Source: Lingula anatina
Lineage: Eukaryota; Brachiopoda; Lingulata; Lingulida; Lingulidae
DNA length: 64,000 bases
Assembly (NCBI RefSeq): GCF_001039355.2
Contig: NW_019775407.1
Span: forward strand, 218,171 to 282,170
Direction: 5' to 3'
This document shows, one piece after another, positions 23,902-38,500 of the stretch; position 1 is the stretch's first letter; each line of letters begins with the position of its first letter. Below the pieces are notes generated by a model. It searched no databases and was not told where the DNA came from. It saw only the letters and a program-made list of their open reading frames with translations. The position numbers and the translations under genes are program-made.

Positions 23902-26900
23902 ATATGGCAGAGTTGGAGAGTCTTGTGACTCTGGCAGAAAGTCTCATAGACCGGTGCAGCAAACTGTCTGTTCATGGCGCACCAAAGCTCAAGAAAAAAT
24001 GCCAAGCAGAGCTGAATTTTTTACAAAAGGTAGAACATCATGTTACAGTATATTCATACATCCACCTGAAAAAAAAAGGAATTTGATGTGAATGTGAAAA
24101 ACGTTTGCTAATTTCAATTTAAATATGAATAATTGACTATGTATGAAAATCAGAATGTATGATGATTTATAAAAATATGATTGAAAATTGTTTGGCGAGA
24201 GGAAGGTTTGTGTAGTGCACTGAATACTCAAGTTACAATCATGCGGTTATTAATTTCTTGAAATTTTATTTGTACTAGGTTTCAAAATTATCTTTATTAA
24301 TAATTGGTCAAACCAGTGGTGAAATAACCTAAATGGAGCTTATCAAAGTCACGTTCTCACGAATGAATTACTTATCAGCTCACACAAGTTTTATTTGCGC
24401 TGGATAATTATGGAATACGTATCTTTCCTAGGTATTGATTATTCCGATCTTTGAAAGCATTGCTGGTCTGTATGATATCTGTGTGGTGGTGTGGTTTGAG
24501 TCTAATATGCTTTAATAATAACATGTATAGGTAGCCTATCAGAAACCAATCAAAAATTATTCATAGCAGAGTTGTATGTGCATTAAGGGCCATGTGTATT
24601 TTATCTGCATTTGTGCACATACGTGTGTGTGTGTGTTTGTGTTTGTGTGCTTGAGAGGATTAGAGATAATCTAATTGATAGTTCACTGTCCTATACACAA
24701 CAGTGTGACTTTCCCATAATGAACACAAAAAAAACTAAGGCTTCGTTCACATGCAATGTCTATTTTCTAAATTCTATTTTCTATTTGCGGTATGTCTTAT
24801 GATCACGGTCTGTGGCCTGAATATCCCGCGGCGTAATTACTGGCAGCGCGAGCCAGTTACTATAAGTTACTATAAGTAACTGGCTCGCGCTGCCAGTAAT
24901 TACGCCGCGGGATATTCAGGCCACACACCGTGATCATAAGATAGCGCAAATAGAAAATAGAAATTAGAAAATAGACATTGCATGTGAACGAAGCCTAAGC
25001 TTTCTGGCTGACTTCATTTGAAACAAGATGCCTTGACAATTCCTAGTAAAGCAGCTTTGTGCCTGCAGGATTTGTACTTTTAAAGTATCATACTAATTAA
25101 TATGAGCTCAGTTACGCTGTGTAACATTCTCATAGCAGCTGGATCCTTGGGCTGTATTGAGATCTGTTCTTAGTGTTCATACCACAGAGAAACCTGATAG
25201 TAATTAAGATATATTGTATGTTGGCACTTTGATGTCTGAAGCGCCGCGGGGCGTCCTAACTTGATAATGCGCCAAGCCACAGTGGAGATCTCCTCTCATG
25301 CATTTGTACCAAAGGCTAATTAATCTGGTCATTCACAGCCCTGACGACGTCCTATTTCCATTTCTGATTAGGCTGAATGGGTCCTTTGTGTGTCATCTGT
25401 GATTATCTAATATTGTCAGAAGAAAACCTGGCCCTAACCTTGTACCTTAATAGCTATAGTATTGATTTTATGATTTCTCTCTGGTGGAGACCAGATCTTT
25501 TTTTTTTTTTTTTTTTTTNNNNNNNNNNNNNNNNNNNNNNNNNNNNNNNNNNNNNNNNNNNNNNNNNNNNNNNNNNNNNNNNNNNNNNNNNNNNNNNNNN
25601 NNNNNNNNNNNNNNNNNNNNNNNNNNNNNNNNNNNNNNNNNNNNNNNNNNNNNNNNNNNNNNNNNNNNNNNNNNNNNNNNNNNNNNNNNNNNNNNNNNNN
25701 NNNNNNNNNNNNNNNNNNNNNNNNNNNNNNNNNNNNNNNNNNNNNNNNNNNNNNNNNNNNNNNNNNNNNNNNNNNNNNNNNNNNNNNNNNNNNNNNNNNN
25801 NNNNNNNNNNNNNNNNNNNNNNNNNNNNNNTTTTTTTTTTTTTACATTCAAATGAAACCAAAGAGGATGCATCATGGGATCTGATCTGGAAAGTGTTGCA
25901 TGGACCGTTATCTTTTGGAAAGAAAGCAGTAAAGTACAGTACTGTAAACTGGAGAACACTTTTAAGACTTGAACTTGAAGAGTGTCTCAAAATAAGAAAT
26001 AAGAAAAAATTTGAAGTAGATGATAATGAAAGTAAAGAAAATTTAAAAAAATAAAAGCAAAAGGGTAATAAGAACAAAATAGGAAAAAATCTTTTAAAAT
26101 ATTAGGACACCCAGATGTAGTTCCAATTCTTCACATTTCTATGAATCCATAACTACAGAATAAATGTGGTACCCACGAATTCATCCTTTGTAACTATTTT
26201 TAAAAAATATTTTGCTTGCACAAAAGCAAAACCAATGAAAACATTACCTCATTTGGCAGAAGGTGTAGATATGAAAACAAAATATGTCTTTTTCTTTGTA
26301 GTGTAGAACAGTTTCTTTTTCTTTGTTCTTAAAAGCTAAGACCGTGAACAAATTAATGTTAACACCAATTTTTGGTTTGAATTCTTTTGTGAACTGGGCA
26401 TGGAAAAAAGGTAGCCTTGATCACCAAAGTTCAAATTACGACTCCACAGTGATTCGCGCAGGTGTATTTATAAATTATTGTGATTTGTTCAATTAATGCC
26501 ACCAGTGTCACCAGATCCTAGCTTCCTGTGTTGTTGGTCCCCATAAGTCTTTTAACATGCCTGACGATGTCTCACAAAAGTAATAACATGCACGCTGTTA
26601 TTTGAAAAAGGAAAAAATGTTCACATGTTGCCCCAGAACTTTGTTAATTAATATGGTCACAATTAAACTGTAGTACATCATGGTGATAGAATCCTGTCCT
26701 AGTCAAGGTGCTATTGGGAATTAACTAGCATATAAATGTTATCAGAAAATGTCAATACCTGGTCGTTTGTCTTGAATTCCTAGTTGTTGACATACTGTAG
26801 CTGTATTGTCGGAAGCTTGTTAACATAAATTTGAAGTAATTAATATTTGTGAACAGCTGCCTCATGTAAACAGATTCTTGAAAGTGGTATAACCATTATA

Positions 26901-29458
26901 ACATTGGGTGTATGCATGTGGCAAATAAAAAGTGTTAATATTTGATTTCTGCTACCTTAATAAACCCATGCTTGTGACAGAAATAATATCCTCATTGTTA
27001 GCGGGATCTATACCAATGAACAGAAAAGATGATAAGATTTGATAACAGCTGCCTTGAAGTGTGATGTTCTTTAAACAAAAGTTGTAACCGTAAGATGTTA
27101 TTGGCTGTATTTATGCAATACTAGATGTGCATAGTGAAAAAAGAAAGTTGATGGAACAGGATTGATGAAACATTTTCTTGAAACATGTTTTTACCTCATA
27201 TTATTGGTTGGATTATTGAGCAGCTGTCTTTCCATTATTTTATATATATATTAAAAAATTACTGGAAACTTAATCTCCATCAATCCTGTATATTCAAAAG
27301 TGAAGAAAATATGTGCTATGGTACTTTTCTGACATTGTCAAAAGATACGTACCTATAGTTGTCAACAATTGGAGTAACTAGCATAAGATCTGGACCTATA
27401 ATAAATTACAACCTGTGGTGCAAGTGCCTTGATTTGCAGAATGTTTGAAGAAGAAGATTGATTGCAATGTGTAATAAGAAATTAAGTAGCAGGGATCAAC
27501 GAGTTAAAGACCTGCATTGCTGCACCACAGGTGAAAAGAATGAACAAGTTTGAAAATGTGTACGAAATGGCCTTGTGGTTACAAAGGGATCCGTGCTGTT
27601 TGGAGGCAGGAGGACTCTATGGTCGCATTCACAACGGGTTGAGCCAGGCCTCTCACACGCCTCCCCATGTGTCGTCCCAATGGAGCCGAGATTTAATGAC
27701 TGTCCCCCTGCAGGGACGACGTTAGGGGAGGCGTGTGAGAGGCGGAGAGACTATTAAAAGATTAGGCGGTCTTTCTTTCATGTACGTCTGCCATATTTAG
27801 TCCCCAGGATTTGTAAAGCCTGGCTCAACTCGTTGTGAATGCGATCTATGGCTGCATAGTTTTCAGAACAGTGGACTAACTAGTCCGCGGGTCAAATATG
27901 GTGTCCCACTAAAAAGCTTGCTGTCTAATCCGCTTATATATACACTGAATATAGCTTCCCCGTGGGGAAGTATTCAAGTGGGTCGGCCAGATTTGACCCT
28001 CGGACTAGTAAGTCCCGAGTTATAGGCCACTGTTCTGAATGTGGCCTAGAACTCGAGGAGAAACCATCAAACATGATTATTAATAAAATATTTTGATTGT
28101 TCTGTTGGAAATATTGGTTGTCAGTTGGGGACAAGGGAAACTCGATCAAAATGCCAGATTGCCCCTCCTAATGCAGCTAGGACACTTGGCAGCCATGTGC
28201 AGCATTTTAGTTGCTATTGATTTTCCTGTCAAATGAAATATGAAATGAAGAATGCTCTTCTCCATTGTGCAAATGGTAGTTTCTTATAACATTAGAACAA
28301 AATTAGTTTTCCATCACTAGTTTACTGAAATATTGTTCTGAGTCTGGTTTCTTAATATTTGATGAGAAAGGCATGTAGTATATATAGTGAATATAGAGTT
28401 AGACTATATATATATATATTTATTTATTTATTTGTTAGACTAACTTAAAGTTAGTCAATACAAATATTGCAAAGTATGGAAAAATAAAACAGAATTAAAG
28501 AGGTACTGTTTGAAATTTGTCGGTTATTGCCGTATAATAAATGTGCAATTAGGCATGAAAGTCAGCCCAAACTTGTTTAAGTGCTATAAAGACCACCAGA
28601 TGACGGTTTGATTTCACCAGTGTCCATGAAGTGATTCAATTGTCCAAGCCCCCATTTGGTATACGGTATGCACTCTCAAAATTTGACCAACACGCTGTTC
28701 TAAATATTTACCTCGACAAGGAGGTTATGTTTTTGGTTCTGTTAGTTTGTGGGTTTCTTTTTCCGTTTGCAACATTTTGGAGTTCAATGANGCAGGGACG
28801 ACGTTAGGGGAGGCGTGTGAGAGGCGGAGAGACTATTAAAAGATTAGGCGGTCTTTCTTTCATGTACGTCCGCCATATTTAGTCAACTCGTTGTGAATGC
28901 GATCTATGGCTGCATAGTATTCAGAACAGTGGACTAACTAGTCCGCGGGTCAAATATGGTGTCCCACTAAAAAGCTTGCTGTCTACTCCGCTTATATATA
29001 CACTGAATATAGCTTCCCCGTGGGGAAGTATTCAAGTGGGTCGGCCATATTTGACCCTCGGACTAGTAAGTCCCGAGTTATAGGCCACTGTTCTGAATGT
29101 GGCCTAGAACTCGAGGAGAAACCATCAAACATGATTATTAATAAAATATTTTGATTGTTCTGTTGGAAATATTGGTTGTCAGTTGGGGACAAGGGAAACT
29201 CGATCAAAATGCCAGATTGCCCCTCCTAATGCAGCTAGGACACTTGGCAGCCATGTGCAGCATTTTAGTTGCTATTGATTTTCCTGTCAAATGAAATATG
29301 AAATGAAGAATGCTCTTCTCCATTGTGCAAATGGTAGTTTCTTATAACATAAGAACAAAATTAGTTTTCCATCACTAGTTTACTGAAATATTGTTCTGAG
29401 TCTGGTTTCTTAATATTTGATGAGAAAGGCATTTAGTATATATAGTGAATATAGAGTT

Positions 29459-29513
<55 letters not shown>

Positions 29514-32500
29514 TTATTTATTTATTTATTTATTTGTTAGACTAACTTAAAGTTAGTCAATACAATTATTGCAAAGTATGGAAAAATAAAACGGAATTAA
29601 AGAGGTACTGTTTGAAATTTGTCGGTTATTGCCGTATAATAAATGTGCAATTAGGCATGAAAGTCAGCCCAAACTTGTTTAAGTGCTATAAAGACCACCA
29701 GATGACGGATTGATTTCACCAGTGTCCATGAAGTGATTCAATTGTCCAAGCCCCCATTTGGTATATGGTATGCACTCTCAAAATTTGACCAACACGCTGT
29801 TCTAAATATTTCCCTCGACAAGGAGGTTATGTTTTTGGTTCCGTTAGTTTGTGGGTTTCTTTTTCCATTTGCAACATTTTGGAGTTCAATGAAATTTTCA
29901 GAAAAGGGCACAAATGGTCCAAGAGCAAAATTTGATCTTAACTCTATTCCAGTGATGCGATTAATGATTAATTTTGATTAATTTTAATTTTGGTTAATTG
30001 TAATGTGAATTGGCCTGCCTTGGTAGAGGTCCTCACCCTCTGAGCACTTTTCTAGTTTGTCATGATTTTGATATGTGTGTCAAAAACTGGCCAAAAAAGT
30101 TGCAGCTTAGCTGCTTTCTTATTAGAACATCATATACTTTGCTGCTGAGATATCTTTTCATATCAAAACTTCTTTATTAACCACTAAGAAAAAAATGCAT
30201 TGTGTGAAGCAATATGGTCAATCAGTGTGTAGGTTGTGTGAAGAGAGCAATAACCATAATGTCTTTGGCATTATTTTATGACTGTGGTTATTGGTTTCTG
30301 CAATCAAGATATAACTTCATTGTCAGACATAAGAGCAATAGAGTTTGTGTTAACTTTGTTATTTGGAATCAGGTATTGAAAGTAATGTAATATGATTCCC
30401 TTGGACACATTGTTAAAACCGAGTTTGCTTGGAACCATCATGGGCATCCTTATTGTGTGCGTATGTGTGTTTTGGTGCCAGTATCTTGATTTATGTGTTT
30501 TGACATTGTTTATTTTTTCTTTCAGAAATAATGTAATTTCTACCATGTTTTTTTGTGTGTGTATGTACAAAGTGTTCTGTGTCATTCTCTAGAGATTGCC
30601 TATGATTTGATTTCCTAGAAATTAATCACAAGCTCTGAGGCATGGTGTCCTCTGAGATGCACCGTGGCTCTGAGTGCCATTAGCTTTTTTCTCCTTTTGT
30701 GTTACGTACTAAATCGAACAAAGGAAAAACAAACAGACTGCACTTCATAATTGCTTTTATAAAAATCACCAGGCAGGTTAAAATTGCACTGGTTGAGCTG
30801 TAAATTTGGTCATTCATTAGTGAATGGTGAAGTATCTGGGCCTATATATCTGTGCCTGTTACGTATATTTTGAACAGTTTATTATTCAGTTTTACAGTTT
30901 ATACTATGAGAAGAAATTCAAGCATAAAAGGGGGATTTAAGGGATCCTATTGACTACTTAATTTGTGCAATTTGTACTAGTATATATCTATTAATTGTAT
31001 TGTACAACTTGATTTGCTCTGCACTTTGGATTATATAGTGCATTTGGTTATTACTGTACAGTGGTAATTTGATTTAGTCCTGAGAACATATTATGCAATT
31101 TGTTGGTTTTGCCATGCGGTAATGTGATGATCAGTTTATTACATTACATAACGTGATTTGTCTCAATTAAGGTCTAATGAGCAGCTTTTGGCCTCAATTG
31201 TTATGAGGTAATGCACCCTGCTTAAAGTGGTGGCCAGACACAATGTAAGTCGTGTTTACAGTCAACTTGGATCAGCCCAATTCTGTGACTCCTCTATAAT
31301 GGCCATCTGATTAAAATAAACTCACTTCATGGAGCCAGTTTAATCCTTCTGATGCCCCACCCACAGCTTTTGAAATTGAGTGAAGTTTGGTGGAAAAAGA
31401 TGGGTGATTGAAAAGATTTCACTATCTGGTACAGAAGATGCGTTCCCATTCAAGTTGTGATGATTTAACTTACTGTAATATTAGCATGTGTAATCTCAGC
31501 AGAACTTGAGATTATGATTAGGTCACCGGAGGGAACCAATCTTATCCCTCTGTTCATCTACCAAGTACCATTTTAATTGATTGTCCTCCTGTGAGTGTTT
31601 TGTTCCCCTCCACTTTCACTGGCCCTTACTTGTAAGTTATGGAGGGTGTGGCCCCATTAATTTAAGGTTATTGTTTTACATAAAAGCCAGGCTAAAAGTA
31701 TTTAATCTTTCAAATGGGAATCTCACAGAAAAATGTTCTGCTCATTGTGAAAAGGGGAGTTTAAGGCCACTGCATGCGTTCTCGACCTATGTTCCTCCTT
31801 GAAAATTGAACGTGTGATAGGCTTACTGCTTTAATCTTTCTTTTGCAGCATTCCCTTTGATCTACAAAAAGATAATATATCTGTGATCTTTGTCATTTTG
31901 CAGAACCTGGCTGTTCAAAATTTTCAAGGTTGTGTAATTTTCCAAGAGTTTATTGATTACTTTACCTTTGCTGCAGTTACCAATATACTCATTGCTGAGC
32001 ATGCTCTTTTTGAATAGTTATCATGGCATGTTATTTTTAGATCCAAAGAAAACAGTTGATTTCTTTTGGACATAGCAATTTGTTCTCTACAATTGATAAC
32101 CAATATTTTTTTAGAATATTTGAAAGCACTAAATATTTCATCAAGCTGTTGCTCTTTAAAAGCAAAGAATAACCCTTTCCACAAAAGGTTCTAATTTTCT
32201 GACACAATCTGAGATTTAAGCGAATAAAGTTTGATTTATTTGTTTTTTTAGTCACAGGGGACTATCTATTTGTGGTTGGGCAGCCCCAGAAAGCTGATAG
32301 ACCCAGCTGCAGGGTAAACTAATAAGGTAACAAGTTTGGAACACAAGCTTTTACCAAACTGCTAAATCAAATTAAAATGTCACATAAGCATTTTACTCAT
32401 CAACCACAAACCTATGAAGAGTACTTTTGTTTTCAGGACTGCGATGCATGCCAATTAACACACTGACAGAGACACCAAATTGCTGCATGCTGTGCCCATA

Positions 32501-35500
32501 GTCAAATTAATCACCATATGTCTGTAATGTAAAAATCAAGTTGTAAGGGTATGTTTCTAATGGTAACCCCCTTCCCAGGAGTCAAGAACTGTGTATTATT
32601 CATAAAAAAGTCGCGATGGAAGTTTTTTGGTGGTTGATGGGGGAAAAAAAAAACTCAATATGAGCATACAAAATTGGTATAAAGAGTATAGGAGTTCCAT
32701 TAGTTGGGTATTTGCCTTAAAATTCAAATCAGCTTTCAGTCTTTGGTTTAATTCTGAACCAGCAGTACTGAAAATCTTAGGCTCTATTCCCATAGATTTT
32801 AGATCGATCTATCCCCGCAGGGAGTCTCACTAGATTACTTTCAGATTATCCGACTTAAATGTCCGTCCTGCCTACTACAAGCTGTAAGGGGGTAATTAAA
32901 TATCGTGTCTGCCCAGCTGACAGCTATTTAGCGTGAACCCCCAGGGAGTTAGATCGATCTAAAGTAGGTCGATCTAATCTATGGAAATAGGGTGTTACTC
33001 ATCTCATTGGGGAGACTTACATGCAATTCTCAGAATTCTCCATAACATAGGCATGTATCACCCCAGGCCTGGTATCACAAGATGGCTTTAGTTTTGAATC
33101 ACAAAGTATGACATTTTAAGCACAAGTTAAGTACATAAACCACTTCTTGTTGAACTTATACCTGAGGACAAGTTAATCATTGTTTATCATGTTTTTAGAG
33201 ATGACGCCAAAAAAGACTAGTACTGTATGGATAAAGTCACTTTGAGGAAAAAGTTATTGGCTTTTCCTAATGAACAATGAACTTTAAAAGAATATTTGTT
33301 AGATGTTTTACGTATAATATGTTCTCATTCACATGATGTAGCCAAACCAGTGCATTATTCGTACTTTGATTGTCTCTCAGCACTCTTTTGAAATGACTGC
33401 CAAACAAAGTCATGGTAACAAATTGTTTGCCATCAAAGGTGCAATTTTCCTTTTATTGTTCTTCAAAATTAGTTTATAGGGAAATGCTGTAGTATTTTCC
33501 ATGTTCAGAAATTAAGCAAAAAATTTATCATTACACTGTATATGCAGTGTTCTTTTTCCAGCTGCCAAAGCAAACCAGTTGTATCACCATTAAAAGTAAC
33601 TTTATCTAAAAATTTTCCTTGTGTTTCTCAACATGTGGTTACAGTTTTTGCTGCCAAAACATACAATATGTTTCTTTGTGGTGATCATCTGTCTGCAGTA
33701 AAGGTCCTTGGATTAATCATCCCGTAGAACATTTTATTGAAAACTTATGTTCATTTACTGAAGTGTCAGTTTGCGGTAACGGTTACAGTTGAGAACCAGA
33801 AATGAAATAGAACATGCAACTAGATATAGCATACGAGTTCTATTTCTGGACAATGGTAAATAGATGTAATAACAAACATAAAGCTGGTGCCTAGAAGAAA
33901 ACTGTTTATCTCTAAGGTTCTGGAAGGTGCATCTAAGTTTAAGGCAGTTATTTGGAGCAATTGCCTGTATTGATTGATTAATTGGAATACCATTGTGAAA
34001 ATGCAAGAGATTTGGTAATAATTAATTTTACGATATAAATCTGAATATATGGGGAGAAATTCTAACTAGCAAAATTAGAGTTACATTGTACATAAAGATG
34101 GTTTAGTACCTTGTGGGCTGTGTAAATTTGCAGCAAATTTTCTGCTGCTGGACGCTTTTTTATGCCATTTTCCTGTCCAAACACAGAAATTCCTTTAGAT
34201 GCAGATGTAAAATTCTATGTCTGCTTTGAATACACACTGATATCTCTTTCACTTAAAATTCCTAAAATTAAGTACAGGAACATACACAAAAAGTCTTTGT
34301 ATATATCATAGATCTGGAGAACAGATTACAACTTATATCACATAATTTTAGTTCCTGCAAGGGGTCTGATGCTGTGCAAGCACATGTTTCTCGAAGTTAA
34401 CATCCCAATTAATATATGAAAAATATCTCCATAAAATAGTTCCAGATGTGTGTTTTGGCTTCATGAATCCCCAGCAAACGAGTATCTCTCTTTTATCTAA
34501 ATAGGCCCTAATAAGTTTGATGTGGTTGCAGGATTTCCTCTTCATACAGGTTTCCAGTTTAAATTATTCCCAGATTTGATGGATTTGCTAAGTGCTTTTA
34601 TGCTTCCTATTACAGGGTGCTACTGATAGATTTAACTCTACACTCACATGAATGTTTAACAGGTAACAGATTTGAATTGAAAAATTTCCCACAACTCGCA
34701 AGATAAATAATCAATCAAACTGTCCAAATATATATATATATATGTACTCGGTATATATAAAACATGCAGACATGTGACCTGTCATGGGACCTGTCATGGG
34801 ACCTGAGAACAGTTGTCACCATCATGGCTCCTGTCACTCATACTTCGAATCTCTACAAGTCCCCTAATTTTCACATCCGTCGATACAATTTTTTCTGAAC
34901 TATACCAGTTTAAGAGATTGACAATGTGAGAGAATTCATAAGAGAGTCACCTAAATGGAGCTCCTGTGCCAGGCCTGGCCAGTAAACCAGATTAATTTAG
35001 AGACCATTCTCACAGATATTTAGATTGATCTATCCCCCTGGGGAGTCTCACTAAATTGCTGTCAACTTGGCCAGCTTAAATGTTTGTCGCACCTAGTAAA
35101 GCTGTTAGGGGGTAATTATCTCTACCCCTAGCTGATTCGGTAGGCGTGACAGACATTTAAGGCCTCTTGAGCTGACATCAATTGAGCGTGAACCTCCAGG
35201 GAGTTAGGTTGATCCATCTGGATCGATCTAAATCTGTGGGAATGCAGTCTTAGATTTGTACGTTGGGGTTTTAGAAAAGGAATAACCCCCCCACCCTCCC
35301 CTCCCCAAATGTAGTTCTTTTATGGCCAGTCTAAATGGTGCAGTACAGAAGCTGTATCACTGGATGTGAAAAGGGAGTGAGTTGCACAAGTCTACTTCCT
35401 ACAGATCTATATATCTCTTGAAGGTCTCTTCGAATAAGCCACCATTTTCCATTTTGAAAAGTTCCCTTTAAACTTAAAACATCCGATAATTTGATGTTCA

Positions 35501-38500
35501 CAATTTTGCCATGCTGATAGTACATAAGTAGATGTTTAATTATCTATAATCAGAATATGTCCTCATTTTCTTTAGTTTATGGCAAAGAATAATGCTGTAG
35601 CATCACTTAAGTGCATTTGCAATATTCATAATCGGTGGTTAGCAGCAATCCTTGCAGTCACAGCAGATTATACATGAATATTTCAGTAGTCACACCATGT
35701 TGAATATTGTCTAAAAATCATATTTCATCTTCCACTGTACAAATAGGCTGAATGCTGGCTGCCTCTACACATCCCGGTGCAGATATATTCCGAAAAAGAT
35801 CCTTACATTGTGTTTCCATGGCAACATTAGGCCACCCTTCGGGTAGCTCAACAAAGTCACGAGCAGCCATGTTTGCCTCGGAAGGATCGTGTTCTTTAAC
35901 AGCTTCTCTTTTTGTCCAGCGTTTTGGGACTTGTATCTCACAGTCAACATTGTTATTGTTTTTCTTTAAAATTGGACTAGGTGTGAGGGTGACACCCTTG
36001 CCTGGTCTGTGCACGTGTACATCTGCCGTAGTGAGAGAACACATACATGGCGAGTTCTGTATGTTGGGCTCTTTCAACATGTTGGAGCTGCGACACACTT
36101 CAGTATTGTAAGGCATGTTCCTGTTGGGACTGCCTAAGCATGTATAATTTGAATGTGAACAGCCTAATGTGCAACATTTTACTTCTGGGGACAGTTCACA
36201 TGTATGATGACCTTGACATTTACCTTCACCTTGATCTGCACAGCTAAGTGAATTTGCTACCAGAGGGCATCCTCTCTGCAGGTCCAGTCTCTTACCATTT
36301 GGAGTTGACTTTTTTTCAACTCCCAGGTCAGCATCTGTTGACATGCAAAATCCTTTTGTATCCAAGGAATTCTGACCTTGACCTTGACCTATATCAGAAT
36401 GTGAGTCTGGTTCCTGTGAATATTTCCTGTCACTGAAACTCCAGTGGACTTGCCTTGGGTTACGGACCGGTGTAATGCTCGTCTCCCCTTCGCTGTTTCC
36501 TGTCGTTGAATTTACTTGCATGTAGTATGTATTCAGCTTTGCATTCTCTCCCGCATCGAGGCGGGGGTCACCAAGGTTAAGGTCATCCTCATAGTTTTCT
36601 GAATAGAACGAGCATTCGTCATCAGCATGAATAGATATCTCACTCATTTCAAAATTCCTACTAGCTTCTGTCTCAGTGCTACTGAAGAAGGACTTCCCAA
36701 CTTCTCCATTTGCTTTGAACTTCCGTGTACGTTTGCTCCCTTTGAATCTTGCCACCATTACAATAATTACAATAATTACAAGAGCTAATAGGGCCCCTAT
36801 GCTGCTACCAATAGAAACGGGCACATGCCAGCTGGAGGTTAAGGCATCTATGCACACGGCACTGGGACTCGTAAAGTTCTTACTGTACACGTCCACACAC
36901 ACTCGATACTGCGTGTTCGCATCCAGGTCATCAATAACGTAACTGGAGATACTGGGCTCCAGGAGAGTGCTCTTGATGATTCGTTGACTACCCTCATGCT
37001 GGTGACGGACAACGAAGCCTGTGACGGAGTTCAGAGTGTTCACAGTCCATTTTATGTCCAACGATGAGCTGGCGCTTGCCACTACTCTGACATCTGAGAG
37101 TATTTGTGACATTGTCAGTCTTTCTCCTGTTGTTGTTACTGTTTGGTGTAATGTTATTCAATGTTTTTTCCCCAAATTTAATTGAATGATAACTTTAAAG
37201 TTGAGATTGCTGAAACCATAATATAATGGCAACACTGATACTGTTATTACCACTGGTATTGTTAATACCACCTGATAGTCCTGGTGTTGCTGCTATCCCT
37301 GGTTTCACTGTTCCAAGTCTTGTTATATGCATCAACTATTACATCAAAAGTCCTCAAGGTAAAAATTTAATGCTGTAAGCTTTCTCAATTCCATGTTTGG
37401 TATGAAGGCCAACTGGTTCTGAAGTCCTATAATTCACAATTTGCATATGACGTCTTCTGTGAGGAAATAAAACCCATTAGCTTACCAGAGAACACCAGCC
37501 GTTTTTGCAAAACATTGTCAACATATCCCTTTACGGACCATTTTTAAGGTCGTGCAGTTAATGAAAGCAATCAATTGTCTGTAAAAATAGTCCTTTGTGT
37601 CTGCCTCATGCTCTCCACAGCACAAGCACTCTCAGAGTATTGTTTTGCGATGAGCAGACAATATTCCAAGACCAGACGTAGTTGCTCTTGTTTACAGTCC
37701 TTGCTGTGGTTTATTTACCAAGTCAGAGTTACATGTGGAGGGTACTGTTAATACACAAACATATATATGATGTGGAAATAAACAACCTGTGACAGAGATA
37801 TATCCGCATTTAAACTTTTAATCCCTGATTGACTTCGGGCACTCACTGCATGGATGCACGTGTAATCCGTTCTTAAGTCAAATACAAAAGGCTGCCTGTG
37901 ATGCTCACAGTCCTAAGTTGGTGGGGACAGCTTACCTTTGAGCATTAAGCTTATGCTGTGGCTATATAATGATTATATATCTGTGCTAAGCTAGCTGTGC
38001 TCTAGCAGAACCAATGCTGAATATCATACACAGTGCCGCTCTGTAATCAATCCAGTGCTGAAATGTCAAGTCAGTGTTGCAAATAATCCTCCCAGAAATG
38101 AATTTATTGTGCTGATGTCAGAATCTCCCCGAGAATTAAAAATGCAATCAATCCACTGTAATCAGCTTGGAGGTCAGCGTTACTGCTAATAAAGATGTAA
38201 CTTTGTCATAAGGAAAGGCACAGTGGCAGAGTCAGAAACCTGGAATCCAATAAAAGTACAATGAATCCCGTATTATCAGGTCCAGCAGATGTGGTAGTTG
38301 TTGTCACACTGTCTTTAATTACAACTGTGTTATCTTTCTCAACTTCAACTTTCTTATGGCATATGTGACAATTTCCCTGTTGATACTCTGAACCTAGTTC
38401 CTGCAAGAGATCCTGCGTTTCTGTAGTATTTCCCCAATATTGATATTGTGGTATGAATATTCTTCCCAGCCCAGATGGCTAACAGCCTGATCAATCACCA

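Noticed and set aside
25844-26054. Open frame emerging from the N gap (25844-26053)
   Set aside because: About 70 lysine- and glutamate-rich codons with no recognised similarity; its extension to the left is through Ns. Too little to call a gene.
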